Source of the DNA: Mesorhizobium ciceri biovar biserrulae WSM1271
GTDB taxonomy: Bacteria > Pseudomonadota > Alphaproteobacteria > Rhizobiales > Rhizobiaceae
Length of the DNA: 64,000 nucleotides
Reading direction: 5' to 3'
NCBI RefSeq assembly: GCF_000185905.1
Contig: NC_014923.1
Span: 6,037,501-6,101,500, forward strand
Made by a program: the position numbers and the translations under genes. Numbering within the stretch: position 1 is the stretch's first letter; every line of letters starts with the position of its first letter. Below the pieces are notes generated by a model. The model saw only the letters and a list, made by a program, of their open reading frames with translations. It made no database searches and was not told the origin of the DNA. Of this stretch, positions 56,759-64,000 are shown piece by piece.

Positions 56759-57024
56759 TCAAAGCCTCCAAAAGAAGCCCTGAATCAGACTTACATCAGC
56801 ACGATACCCAGTTTATGAGTGGCCTAGCGCTGTCGAACAGCCGATCGGCGCGTTGAGGCGCCAAGGGCTGCTGACCGGCAGTTGCCAGCAACCAAATGCT
56901 GAAGGTGGCGTGCGGGTCGCCGTCACGAGAGGACGCAGACGGCAAGCTTGGCTCGGGTGGCTTGCTCAACAGAGCGCTGGGGCTCCGTGTCCACCATCTT
57001 CTAGATCACGCGGCAGACCTGATC

Positions 57025-57071
57025 ATTCATCGCGCGGATGCCTCATATCCAAACAATCTAATTTACCGGTC
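57025..57071 (+). promoter_or_regulatory. nod box 3, upstream of nodU
   Basis: ATTCATCGCGCGGATG, then CATATCCAAACAATC and TAATTTACCGG, align with the nod box consensus. The palindromic halves are imperfect (ATT-N9-GAT and ATC-N9-TAA), so it is weaker than boxes 1 and 2. It lies about 95 bases before nodU. Confidence 0.85.
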
Positions 57072-57164
57072 CCGCATCATAGCGCATAGCGCGACATCGA
57101 ACCCACGGCTTTTTCTCAGCCGTTTTCAGCGGGTGCTCTACTGGCACCTCGACAAGGATCTACT

Positions 57165-58844
57165 ATGCGTATTTGCGGTATTAAGCTGACGCACGACGGC
57201 GGGATTGCTGTCGTGGAAGACGGCAGATTAATCTTTTGCGTCGAGCAGGAGAAGCTTGAAAATAACCCACGGTACCAACATATCGAGCGGCTTGAGACGG
57301 TCGTAGCTGTTCTGGCTGAAAACGGGCTGGCTCCGGGCGATATCGACCGGTTCGTCATTGACGGATGGGACGGTGAGATCCAGTCGGAATTCCATGTTTT
57401 GAGCAAGGGCTCCCCGATCACTCTCAACGGCGCGCCATATGTGGAGTGGGACGCCGAAAACCCACTGAAGGCCTATGAAGGTTCCGGTCTCGTCCTCGAC
57501 AATGGGGTATTTTCCTACGAAAGCTACCCGCATGTTCTTGGGCACGTGGCTTCTGCATACTGCACCAGTTCATTCGCGAAAGCAGAAGAACCGGCGCTTT
57601 GTCTGGTATGGGACGGCTGCATTTTTCCGCGGCTTTACTACGTCGAGCCAAGTGGAGTGAGATTTGTTGGCAGCCTGTTTCCGATGATAGGCCATGCCTA
57701 TGCCGCCGCCGGTCAACATTTCGGTCCTTACAGGCAAGAACTGCGGGCTGGCTGGAATCTGGGCATCGCCGGCAAGTTGATGGCTTATATCGCGCTTGGA
57801 GTAGTCCGTGAACACATCGTGAATGTATTTCAGGAGCTTTACGATGACCGTTTCGCCGGGGATACGGACCACGCGTCGGAATACAGGAACAACACCCACA
57901 GCGAAGAGGCGCTGCTCACTGCTGTACACAACTTCTTCGATGCTAGCGCCTCGGCACTAATTTCCGAAACTCCCGAGGACATACTTGCTTCTTTCCATGC
58001 CTTCGTAGAGCGTCTTCTCGTCCGGGAACTGAAAAGCGCACTGCGTCGGTACTTGGTTCCGGAAACCCGAAACCTGTGCATCGCCGGCGGATGCGGGCTG
58101 AATATCAAATGGAATAGCGCCCTTCGGGCGAGCGGTTTATTCGACGCAGTCTGGGTACCTCCGTTTCCAAACGACAGCGGATCGGCGATTGGTGCCGCTT
58201 GCTGCGCGCTGTCCGCCGACAAAGGTTTCGTGCATCTTGACTGGTCAGTCTACAGCGGGCCGAATGTGGGCCGTGGCAAGATTCCCCCCGGTTGGCAATC
58301 TGCTGCTTTCAGCCTGAAAGATCTTGCCGGTTTGCTCGCCGACAACAAGCCTGTGGTGTTCCTTGCAGGCCGCGCAGAGCTTGGTCCGCGTGCCTTGGGA
58401 GGCAGAAGCATTCTGGCGGCTGCAACTTCGCCGGAAATGAAGGACCATCTCAACAAGATCAAATTGCGAGAGCACTTCCGGCCGGTAGCGCCAATATGCT
58501 TGGAGGATCGTGCACCTGACATGTTTGACCCCGGCACGCCGGATCCTTACATGCTGTTCGACCACCGGACCCGTTCAGAGTGGAAAGAAATAATCCCGGC
58601 GGTCGTCCATCTCGACGGAACTGCGCGACTTCAGACGGTTTCAAGAGCTTCCGAACACCCAATTGCAGAACTTCTCATAGAGTACGAGAAACTCACGGGC
58701 ATTTCGCTGCTCTGCAACACGAGTGCAAATCTCAATGGACGTGGTTTTTTTCCGGATGCTGCTGCCGCCTGTGAGTGGGGCTGCGTAGACCACGTTTGGT
58801 GCGATGGGTTGCTTTTGACCAAGACAAGTCAATTCGAGGGCTGA
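57165..58844 (+). CDS. nodU: NodU, Nod factor 6-O-carbamoyltransferase
   Basis: NodU adds a carbamoyl group at O-6 of the non-reducing end of Nod factors. This 559-residue protein begins MRICGIKLTHDGGIAVVEDG like known NodU proteins. It has the family blocks LGHVASAYCTSSF, NLCIAGGCGLNIKWNSALR, FLAGRAELGPRALGGRSILA, VVHLDGTARLQTVSRASEHP and ISLLCNTSANLNGRG. It is shorter than NolO, as expected. ATG 57165 follows AAGGATC. It has its own nod box and stands about 22 kb from the main nod operon. Confidence 0.95.
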   Translation: MRICGIKLTHDGGIAVVEDGRLIFCVEQEKLENNPRYQHIERLETVVAVLAENGLAPGDIDRFVIDGWDGEIQSEFHVLSKGSPITLNGAPYVEWDAENPLKAYEGSGLVLDNGVFSYESYPHVLGHVASAYCTSSFAKAEEPALCLVWDGCIFPRLYYVEPSGVRFVGSLFPMIGHAYAAAGQHFGPYRQELRAGWNLGIAGKLMAYIALGVVREHIVNVFQELYDDRFAGDTDHASEYRNNTHSEEALLTAVHNFFDASASALISETPEDILASFHAFVERLLVRELKSALRRYLVPETRNLCIAGGCGLNIKWNSALRASGLFDAVWVPPFPNDSGSAIGAACCALSADKGFVHLDWSVYSGPNVGRGKIPPGWQSAAFSLKDLAGLLADNKPVVFLAGRAELGPRALGGRSILAAATSPEMKDHLNKIKLREHFRPVAPICLEDRAPDMFDPGTPDPYMLFDHRTRSEWKEIIPAVVHLDGTARLQTVSRASEHPIAELLIEYEKLTGISLLCNTSANLNGRGFFPDAAAACEWGCVDHVWCDGLLLTKTSQFEG

Positions 58845-59730
58845 CCGAGCCGCAGCCAAGGTTCCTGCATCGCCGGCGTGGAGCGCGGCTGCGACAATCA
58901 TCGGGTCGCACATCCATGGAGCTGTTGCTCCTTGGCTGGCGTCGATCACCACATAAGGTCAAGGTGGGCACATAGGCTACCGTGCCGTCTCCTTCCTGAG
59001 CCGCCGGGGTGACATGCGACCGATCATTCCAACGTCGTAGTTGGCGTCATCGCAAAGTATCCGGCGGCCTGAATGGTCTAGATCACAGCCTCCTCGAGGA
59101 ACGGTTCGTTGCACGAAATTCGCTCGTAGGAAAATGGCGACAGGTCCAGTGTCTGAAAACCGCCGCGGATGCATCAATAACGTTCAATGGAAGAAACTGA
59201 CCGGTTAGGTTCGTTGCCTGCCATACCTCAGGGGTGAGCATCCGACGCCTCCCGATGCGCCGAAGGCCGACGGAAGCCACTTTAGCAACGTTGGACGGAT
59301 GAACGAGGTTCGATATCCCGAAGCTTGCGCTTCCTCTTGGTTTCCGCACTCCTGACAAGATGCGACTTTCGCGTATTGCTTTGCGCTGGCAACAGTTCGG
59401 TTGGGCCAAAAGCCCGCCGCTGCGGTTGACTGGAAGCCGCCATTGACTGCCCCTGCGCCGCGACCGTCCTCGAGACGCGTGAGAACACTAGGCGCGCGAT
59501 AGACACGCTACAGCCTTCATCGCCGCTGAGTTGGAGAGAGCAAAACTGCGCAGAGAACGGCTCCAAACCCGACAGTGACGCGCAAATCCTTTGCTGAAGA
59601 GCTTGAAAGTGACTCGCAACCGAGGATGCGCTCATCAGCATTGCTGCGGAGATGAAAGTGGGCGGTCGGAGGTCATTCAAATCGTGTTGCGCAAGTGGGA
59701 GCTCAAGCGGCTGTAGAAGCGAACACCCGG
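58845..59730. other. region between nodU and the CHAT cluster, no gene seen
   Basis: About 890 bases. Frames exist on both strands, the longest on the minus strand around 59282-59740, but none has a recognisable domain. It probably separates the nod segment from an independently acquired cluster. Confidence 0.4.
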
Positions 59731-60885
59731 CTAAGGACACTGCACGATAACAGGCGTTTCGTGCTCCGCGATGCCAAACAGTTTCAATTCGACAATCCCC
59801 AGTTCGAATGCGACCGGGATGCCCTTTCCGGCACCAAGTGCTCGGTAGAAACCCGTGGCGAACGCGATCGCCGCTTCGTCACTGATCGTCGTGTGCATGC
59901 CGATGACGAAGGGGACATGCGGGGCAATCGCAAGAGCCTGGTTTTCAGAAAAGCAAGCGTTGAGCAGGACACACTGGACTTTCTCGCCCGCCGCCGCGAA
60001 CAGCGCGGCCAACGCGTCGGGGTCGATTTCGTGGCTCGTCCCATCGGATGCTTCCACACAGATTGCACCATCAGCAGTACCGTGGCCGGAGAAGTGCACA
60101 TAGGCCGGTTCGAGCTCAAGCAGTGCCCGCACCATGTCCTTGGCACGGACTGCTCCGCGTGTTTGGAGGTCAAACCGCTCGCGGTATCCTGCCATTGCCA
60201 GCTCTTCTCGAATGTCCCGCAATTCCCTGTCGAGCCGCAACCGTGTTCTGTCCGAGGGATTGGCCGCTAGAAAGAGTATCCGGAGCTTCGTAGCCGTCTC
60301 GACAGCTAGTCCGCTCAGAGAGGTCACATAGTCCATTGTACTGTCGGCCCAGAGCGCGATACCATCGAAGAAATCGGCTTCTGCGCGTTCGTAGCGACGC
60401 TGCGCTTCCTCCGTCCCGAAATGTTCACGTGAGACAGGCGGGTTGCGCGAATCTCTGATCGCCTGCGCGAACTCACGGCACCCCTTCCACTGCTGGCTGG
60501 GATCCCCTCCGGTTACCCGTCTGGCCTTCTCCCGCACAAGGCTTTCAATCAGCTCGACCTCCGCGTCCCTGGGCCATTCTTCGGGCGTGATACCAGTGTC
60601 TTCCTTACGGTAGTGTCCAGCGGTACGCTTCGCCCTGGCCTTGAGCGAGCCAATAAGGCTTTTTAGCCCACTTCCGTTCGCGTCGATTTCCATCTTAGCC
60701 ACGCTAATCCCCAATGCAGCGCCGTGCCGAGCAATGTACCCGTCGTGAGGCGCGAGCTTCACCTTAAAGCGAGCTGTGTTCGCCTGAACCGATTCGAGCC
60801 GAGGTCTCTTGCGATCCGCTGCCGCCACCACCTGCCGATGGGATCGCTGGGATCTTCTCGGCGGAGGTGCGCTTCCTAGCCCCAA
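59731..60885 (-). CDS. CHAT-domain protein 1 (caspase-like peptidase)
   Basis: The open frame is 384 residues. The C-terminal half is a CHAT domain: LRILFLAANPSDRTRLRLDR, then YVHFSGHGTADG with the catalytic His (268 in this frame) and VQCVLLNACFSENQA with the catalytic Cys (311). The N-terminal part is charged and helical and may be an effector-linked adaptor. The start is uncertain: the frame opens on TTG 60885, and the first ATG is 60693 (MEIDANGSG), giving 320 residues. It is divergent from the small-protein/CHAT/caspase genes to the right. CHAT peptidases are typically dormant enzymes triggered by partner sensors. Confidence 0.82.
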   Translation of the reverse strand: MGLGSAPPPRRSQRSHRQVVAAADRKRPRLESVQANTARFKVKLAPHDGYIARHGAALGISVAKMEIDANGSGLKSLIGSLKARAKRTAGHYRKEDTGITPEEWPRDAEVELIESLVREKARRVTGGDPSQQWKGCREFAQAIRDSRNPPVSREHFGTEEAQRRYERAEADFFDGIALWADSTMDYVTSLSGLAVETATKLRILFLAANPSDRTRLRLDRELRDIREELAMAGYRERFDLQTRGAVRAKDMVRALLELEPAYVHFSGHGTADGAICVEASDGTSHEIDPDALAALFAAAGEKVQCVLLNACFSENQALAIAPHVPFVIGMHTTISDEAAIAFATGFYRALGAGKGIPVAFELGIVELKLFGIAEHETPVIVQCP

Positions 60886-61011
60886 TGCCGCTGCCCGCTC
60901 GACCGCTGTTCGGTCGCCACGACTCGACCATACGTCGCCTCGTGGGTCGACAATTGGTAGGCAAGTTCATACGGTTTAGCTTCGAGTTCAAGAGCAGTGA
61001 TGGAGAATTGC

Positions 61012-61185
61012 ATGAATCAGCCAACTCTGCCGCCCTCTGAGCAGGAATTACTTGAACTTTGTCCTCAGAAACGCGAGCCAGGGAAGCGAGGAGGCCTAGG
61101 TCCGATGTTTCAGGCGCCACTGTTTGATTGCCCCCGGACAGCCCTTGCTCTTGGCTCGACCGCACCCATTCTGATTTCGGAGTAG
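61012..61185 (+). CDS. 57-aa protein preceding the second CHAT gene
   Basis: This 57-residue protein (MNQPTLPPSEQELLELCPQK... ending STAPILISE) is not recognised. ATG 61012 follows GGAGA by six bases; upstream in-frame starts exist. It has two cysteines and a Gly/Pro-rich middle with no evident fold. Only three bases separate its stop from the CHAT gene, so it is almost certainly co-expressed and could be a regulator, inhibitor or cleavage target of the peptidases (inference). Confidence 0.6.
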   Translation: MNQPTLPPSEQELLELCPQKREPGKRGGLGPMFQAPLFDCPRTALALGSTAPILISE

Positions 61186-61188
61186 ACA

Positions 61189-62286
61189 ATGTCGCGCATC
61201 GATAGCCTGCGCAGCGAACTCGCTCGGCTTAAGCAATCGGAAGGGCGGCTTCGGAAGGAACTCGCCGGGCACGAGGCAACAGTTGCTGTGGCGCGGAAAG
61301 ATGCCGGTTCGAAGCGTCAGTCGGCGGCGCGGTCCCGCAATGCGTCGTCGATCAATTCCTATCTCCGCTCGGCTGTGTCACTCGACCACAAGGCCACCGA
61401 AAGCGGTAAGAAGGCTGCCGCGGTCGCCGAGAAAATCGGTCGCAACGCCAAGGACCAAGCGAGCAAGCAGGCAGCGATCGCTAGCGCGGAAGAAGACCTG
61501 CGCAAGGAACGCGAGCGCGCCGACAAGAAGCGCCGACGTGAGGAACTCACTCACGCGCGTCAGGTTCACGGGCTCCTGCAGTCGGCCCCGCATCTCGCGC
61601 GTATCCCCGAGCCCAAACCCGAACGGCTCCGAGTCCTCTACGTCACAGCCAATCCCGAAGCGACCGAACGCATCTACCAGCGCGACGACGGGTCAGTCGT
61701 CGAGGAGGGCCGGTGGCTCCAGACCGACCGTGAGGTGCGGGACGTTCGCAAGGCACTCAAGAGTGCGCTGCATCGCGATCTCATCGATCTCGAGCATCTT
61801 CCGGCAGCGACGTTCGCCGATCTGATCGATGGGACAAACGAACGACGTCCGCATGTTATCCATTTTTCGGGTCATGCCGCCGAGGGCGCCTTGCTATTTG
61901 ACGACGGGCTTGTCCACAGTACTCAAGCACGACCGATACCGCTGCAGTGGATTGCCGATCTGCTGGCGGCAACGACAACGCCACCGATTCTCGTTGTCCT
62001 CAATGCGTGCGACAGTCTCGTCGGCGCCGAAGCGCTGCTCGAAACGGTCGCTGTTATTATCGGAATGCGTGGTGAAGTCGGGGATATTGGCGCCAGGGTA
62101 TTCGCAGTGCGTTTTTATGCAGCGATCGCTGAGGGGCAGCCGGCGGGGATGGCTTTGCAGCAGGCCAGACTTGGCCTCAAGGACGCTTTGCTGCTGGACG
62201 ACGCCTCCTTGCTCGAGTCGTTGTCACGATCGGGGACAGACCTTGATCAGGTTGTGTTGGTGAAGGGGCAAACGCCCGCCGCCTGA
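61189..62286 (+). CDS. CHAT-domain protein 2 with N-terminal coiled coil
   Basis: Of 365 residues, the first 130 or so form a charged coiled coil (for example SELARLKQSEGRLRKELAGH, ASAEEDLRKERERADKKRRR). A CHAT domain follows: LRVLYVTANPEATERIYQ, VIHFSGHAAEGALLF with catalytic His 229, and ILVVLNACDSLVGAEALL with catalytic Cys 274. Both catalytic residues are present. It starts three bases after the 57-aa gene and ends 51 bases before the caspase-like gene, so the three form one operon. Confidence 0.85.
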   Translation: MSRIDSLRSELARLKQSEGRLRKELAGHEATVAVARKDAGSKRQSAARSRNASSINSYLRSAVSLDHKATESGKKAAAVAEKIGRNAKDQASKQAAIASAEEDLRKERERADKKRRREELTHARQVHGLLQSAPHLARIPEPKPERLRVLYVTANPEATERIYQRDDGSVVEEGRWLQTDREVRDVRKALKSALHRDLIDLEHLPAATFADLIDGTNERRPHVIHFSGHAAEGALLFDDGLVHSTQARPIPLQWIADLLAATTTPPILVVLNACDSLVGAEALLETVAVIIGMRGEVGDIGARVFAVRFYAAIAEGQPAGMALQQARLGLKDALLLDDASLLESLSRSGTDLDQVVLVKGQTPAA

Positions 62287-62337
62287 GACTGATAGTTCGT
62301 GCCGGCGCGTCCGGACCAAAATGGAACTGGGGGACTG

Positions 62338-64000
62338 ATGAGTAGCGACGACAACGCTGAACGCGACAAGGGTCTCGTCTTTGTGGATACCGCTTTCGAC
62401 CGACGGCCCGCGACCCATGTGATGATCATTGGCGTCGGCGCGTTTCAGAGCAAGAAGCTGAAGCCGGTTACTTCACCGCCGATCTCGGCACGCGCTATCG
62501 CCGACTGGTTTCTCGATCAGAAGGCCGGATTCACCAACCCGGAGCGGCCGCTCGGGAGCCTTGCACTGGCCCTCTCTGAAACGCCCCCTGGGCAGGCTGG
62601 CGCCCAATATGCAAGCGTAACCGTGCCACGAGCGACGTTTGCCGAGGTGAAGGCTGCAGTGAAGGACTGGGTCAAGCGGGCCAATACGCACAAGGACAAC
62701 GTGATGGTGCTGTTCCTTTCAAGCCACGGCGAGAGCTTCGGTCGGAGGACAGCCTTCTTACTTGAAGACTACGACACAGACCCGCTTGAGCAGACCGCCG
62801 GAATGACCGAGATCGAGCAGTTCATTACAGCGCTCGAGAACGCTGTGCCGACGTCGCAGCTGTTATTGTTCGATTGCTGCCGTTTGAAGACCTCGTTGGG
62901 GCTGCCTGCCGAAGAGGAGTTCGGCACCAAGCTGATCTCGCTTTCACGAGCGCGGGACGACCACGGTGGAACGCGCCACCAATGGGCGCTCTGCTCAACT
63001 AGCCTCTATGAGGAGGCCGACGGTCGGCGCGATAAGACAACTGTCTTCACCGACAGTTTGCTCCGAGCGCTCAACGGTGCCGCGGCCGACGTGTCGGGGG
63101 CTCGCTGGCCGGTTCGACCCGGCATTCTCGTTGACCGGCTCACTCAGTTTCTAAGGCTCTTTGCTCGACCAGACGGGTCGTTGCAGACGCCGGCGGGCCG
63201 AGCCGCTGGAAGCTTTGCGATCACCTATCCTGGCGGCCTTGATCGGGTGAAAACCTATGTCAGTCTTTCCGATCGAGCCCGATGGCCACGCTGTCGCACC
63301 GTCATCTCAGACCATCGGGAGGTCGTATCTACGAAAACTGCGGGCGAGGCCGCGCCCTTCTTCGCGGAGTTTGACCTCGAAGAACTGAAGACAGTGACGA
63401 TTTCAATTGATCGGGACGGCAAGGCTCTTGGGTCAGAGATACTTACCCCTCGCGCTCCCGTGGCATTCGTCGAAATCGGAGCGGTACCGACCGTCGAAAC
63501 CGCCTCGCCAGTCCCGCGTCGCGGCCCCAGCGCCGAATTGGTTTTTGAGTTTACTGCCGCAGCGGAGGTAGGGGCCGGCTTCGTCGTCGCATTGTCGCGG
63601 CGCGACGGCAACAACCCCGGTCCACTGAAACCAGTAGTCGGCGGCACTCGCGAAAAGCTGCGCCTTGACGTCGAGCCGGGTGCCTACAGCGCCGTCATTA
63701 CGCTTCCCGACGGGACGAGCGTCAGCAGGGAACTCCAAGCCGAGCAAGGCGCGAGTGTCCATAGCCTGATTGTCAGCGGCCCTTCCCTGCATGAATGGCT
63801 GGGGTATGCGACCTTAGCCGGCGCGCTTCTTGCCAGCACCTCAATATCCCAGGGGCCAGACGCGGTCAGCGCACCTCGATTTCCACAGCAGCCTCTCAAT
63901 CCTAGAGGACCGACGGTCACCAGTGTCGCCCGTTCAATGCCGGCCCCCTCGTTCTCCGAACTCGTCGGGGTAATGGCCAAGCCGCGCGACGCAGCCCGCC
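62338..64000 (+). CDS. caspase-like (peptidase C14 type) protein, cut by window end
   Basis: The frame is open from ATG 62338 to the last base (about 554 codons). The N-terminal domain looks caspase-like: THVMIIGVGAFQSKKLKPVT, then VMVLFLSSHGESFGRRTAFL with catalytic His 130, and QLLLFDCCRLKTSLGL with the catalytic Cys (181, after D179-C180). Relatives have DSC or DCC at this place. After about residue 300 the protein is beta-rich (KTVTISIDRDGKAL, LRLDVEPGAYSAVITLPDG), then has a weakly hydrophobic stretch (LGYATLAGALLASTSISQ). It follows CHAT protein 2 in the same operon. The C-terminus is not visible. Confidence 0.8.
   Translation, partial: MSSDDNAERDKGLVFVDTAFDRRPATHVMIIGVGAFQSKKLKPVTSPPISARAIADWFLDQKAGFTNPERPLGSLALALSETPPGQAGAQYASVTVPRATFAEVKAAVKDWVKRANTHKDNVMVLFLSSHGESFGRRTAFLLEDYDTDPLEQTAGMTEIEQFITALENAVPTSQLLLFDCCRLKTSLGLPAEEEFGTKLISLSRARDDHGGTRHQWALCSTSLYEEADGRRDKTTVFTDSLLRALNGAAADVSGARWPVRPGILVDRLTQFLRLFARPDGSLQTPAGRAAGSFAITYPGGLDRVKTYVSLSDRARWPRCRTVISDHREVVSTKTAGEAAPFFAEFDLEELKTVTISIDRDGKALGSEILTPRAPVAFVEIGAVPTVETASPVPRRGPSAELVFEFTAAAEVGAGFVVALSRRDGNNPGPLKPVVGGTREKLRLDVEPGAYSAVITLPDGTSVSRELQAEQGASVHSLIVSGPSLHEWLGYATLAGALLASTSISQGPDAVSAPRFPQQPLNPRGPTVTSVARSMPAPSFSELVGVMAKPRDAAR

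Noticed and set aside
59282..59740. Minus-strand frame of about 150 codons between nodU and the CHAT cluster
   Set aside because: No recognisable domain, low-complexity Ser/Ala/Gln composition and no clear start.

Overview
The window looks like part of the symbiosis island of a Mesorhizobium-type rhizobium (alphaproteobacterium). It holds a nitrogen-fixation block (fixABCX, nifB, fdxN, nifZ, nifT/fixU, nifA, dctA) and a nodulation block (two nodD, two nodA, nodFEG, nodBCIJ, nodH, nolO, nodU), separated by many decayed insertion sequences and broken genes. The genus is inferred from gene order and protein similarity. nifHDK, nodPQ and the ends of the island are not in the window.

Layout. 1-11.6 kb: fixABCX behind a -24/-12 (sigma-54) promoter; nifB behind its own NifA site and -24/-12 promoter; fdxN, nifZ and nifT; then a SIR2-like protein and a two-gene heterodimeric ABC exporter. 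11.6-14.5 kb: mostly decayed DNA with a short insert in which a perfect -24/-12 promoter precedes a 66-aa protein and an HslV-like threonine peptidase. 14.5-18.8 kb: nifA (minus strand) and dctA with tandem DctD-type operators. 19-25.5 kb: a LacI regulator, a TIM-barrel protein, nodD1, nod box 1 and nodA1-nodF-nodE-nodG. 25.6-35.4 kb: a nodD relic, an IS5 relic, nodD2, nod box 2 and nodA2-nodB-nodC-nodI-nodJ-nodH-nolO. 36.4-44.5 kb: a SyrB-like regulator, a second TIM-barrel paralogue, PaiB-like, B3/4 and MocR-type genes, and frameshifted methionine gamma-lyase and DapA-family genes. 45.98-49.74 kb: an intact 3.75-kb transposon with an IS1-like transposase carrying a HigBA-type toxin-antitoxin pair. 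49.8-57 kb: relics of IS21, IS110 and IS5 elements, a GntR regulator, a Spy/CpxP-like protein, a truncated response regulator and a broken outer-membrane protein gene. 57-58.8 kb: nod box 3 and nodU. 59.7-64 kb: two CHAT-domain proteins, a 57-aa protein and a caspase-like protein that runs off the window.

How it works together. NodD proteins should act at the three nod boxes. NodABC build the N-acylated chitin backbone, NodFE (with NodG) should supply an unsaturated acyl chain, NodH a 6-O-sulfate, and NolO and NodU carbamoyl groups, while NodIJ export the product. This set suggests a host needing sulfated, polyunsaturated Nod factors, as in temperate galegoid legumes (inference). NifA and RpoN should drive fixABCX and nifB, and DctA imports the C4-dicarboxylates that fuel fixation.

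The least explained parts are the compact CHAT/caspase cluster at the right edge and the peptidase pair behind a sigma-54 promoter near 13.2 kb.
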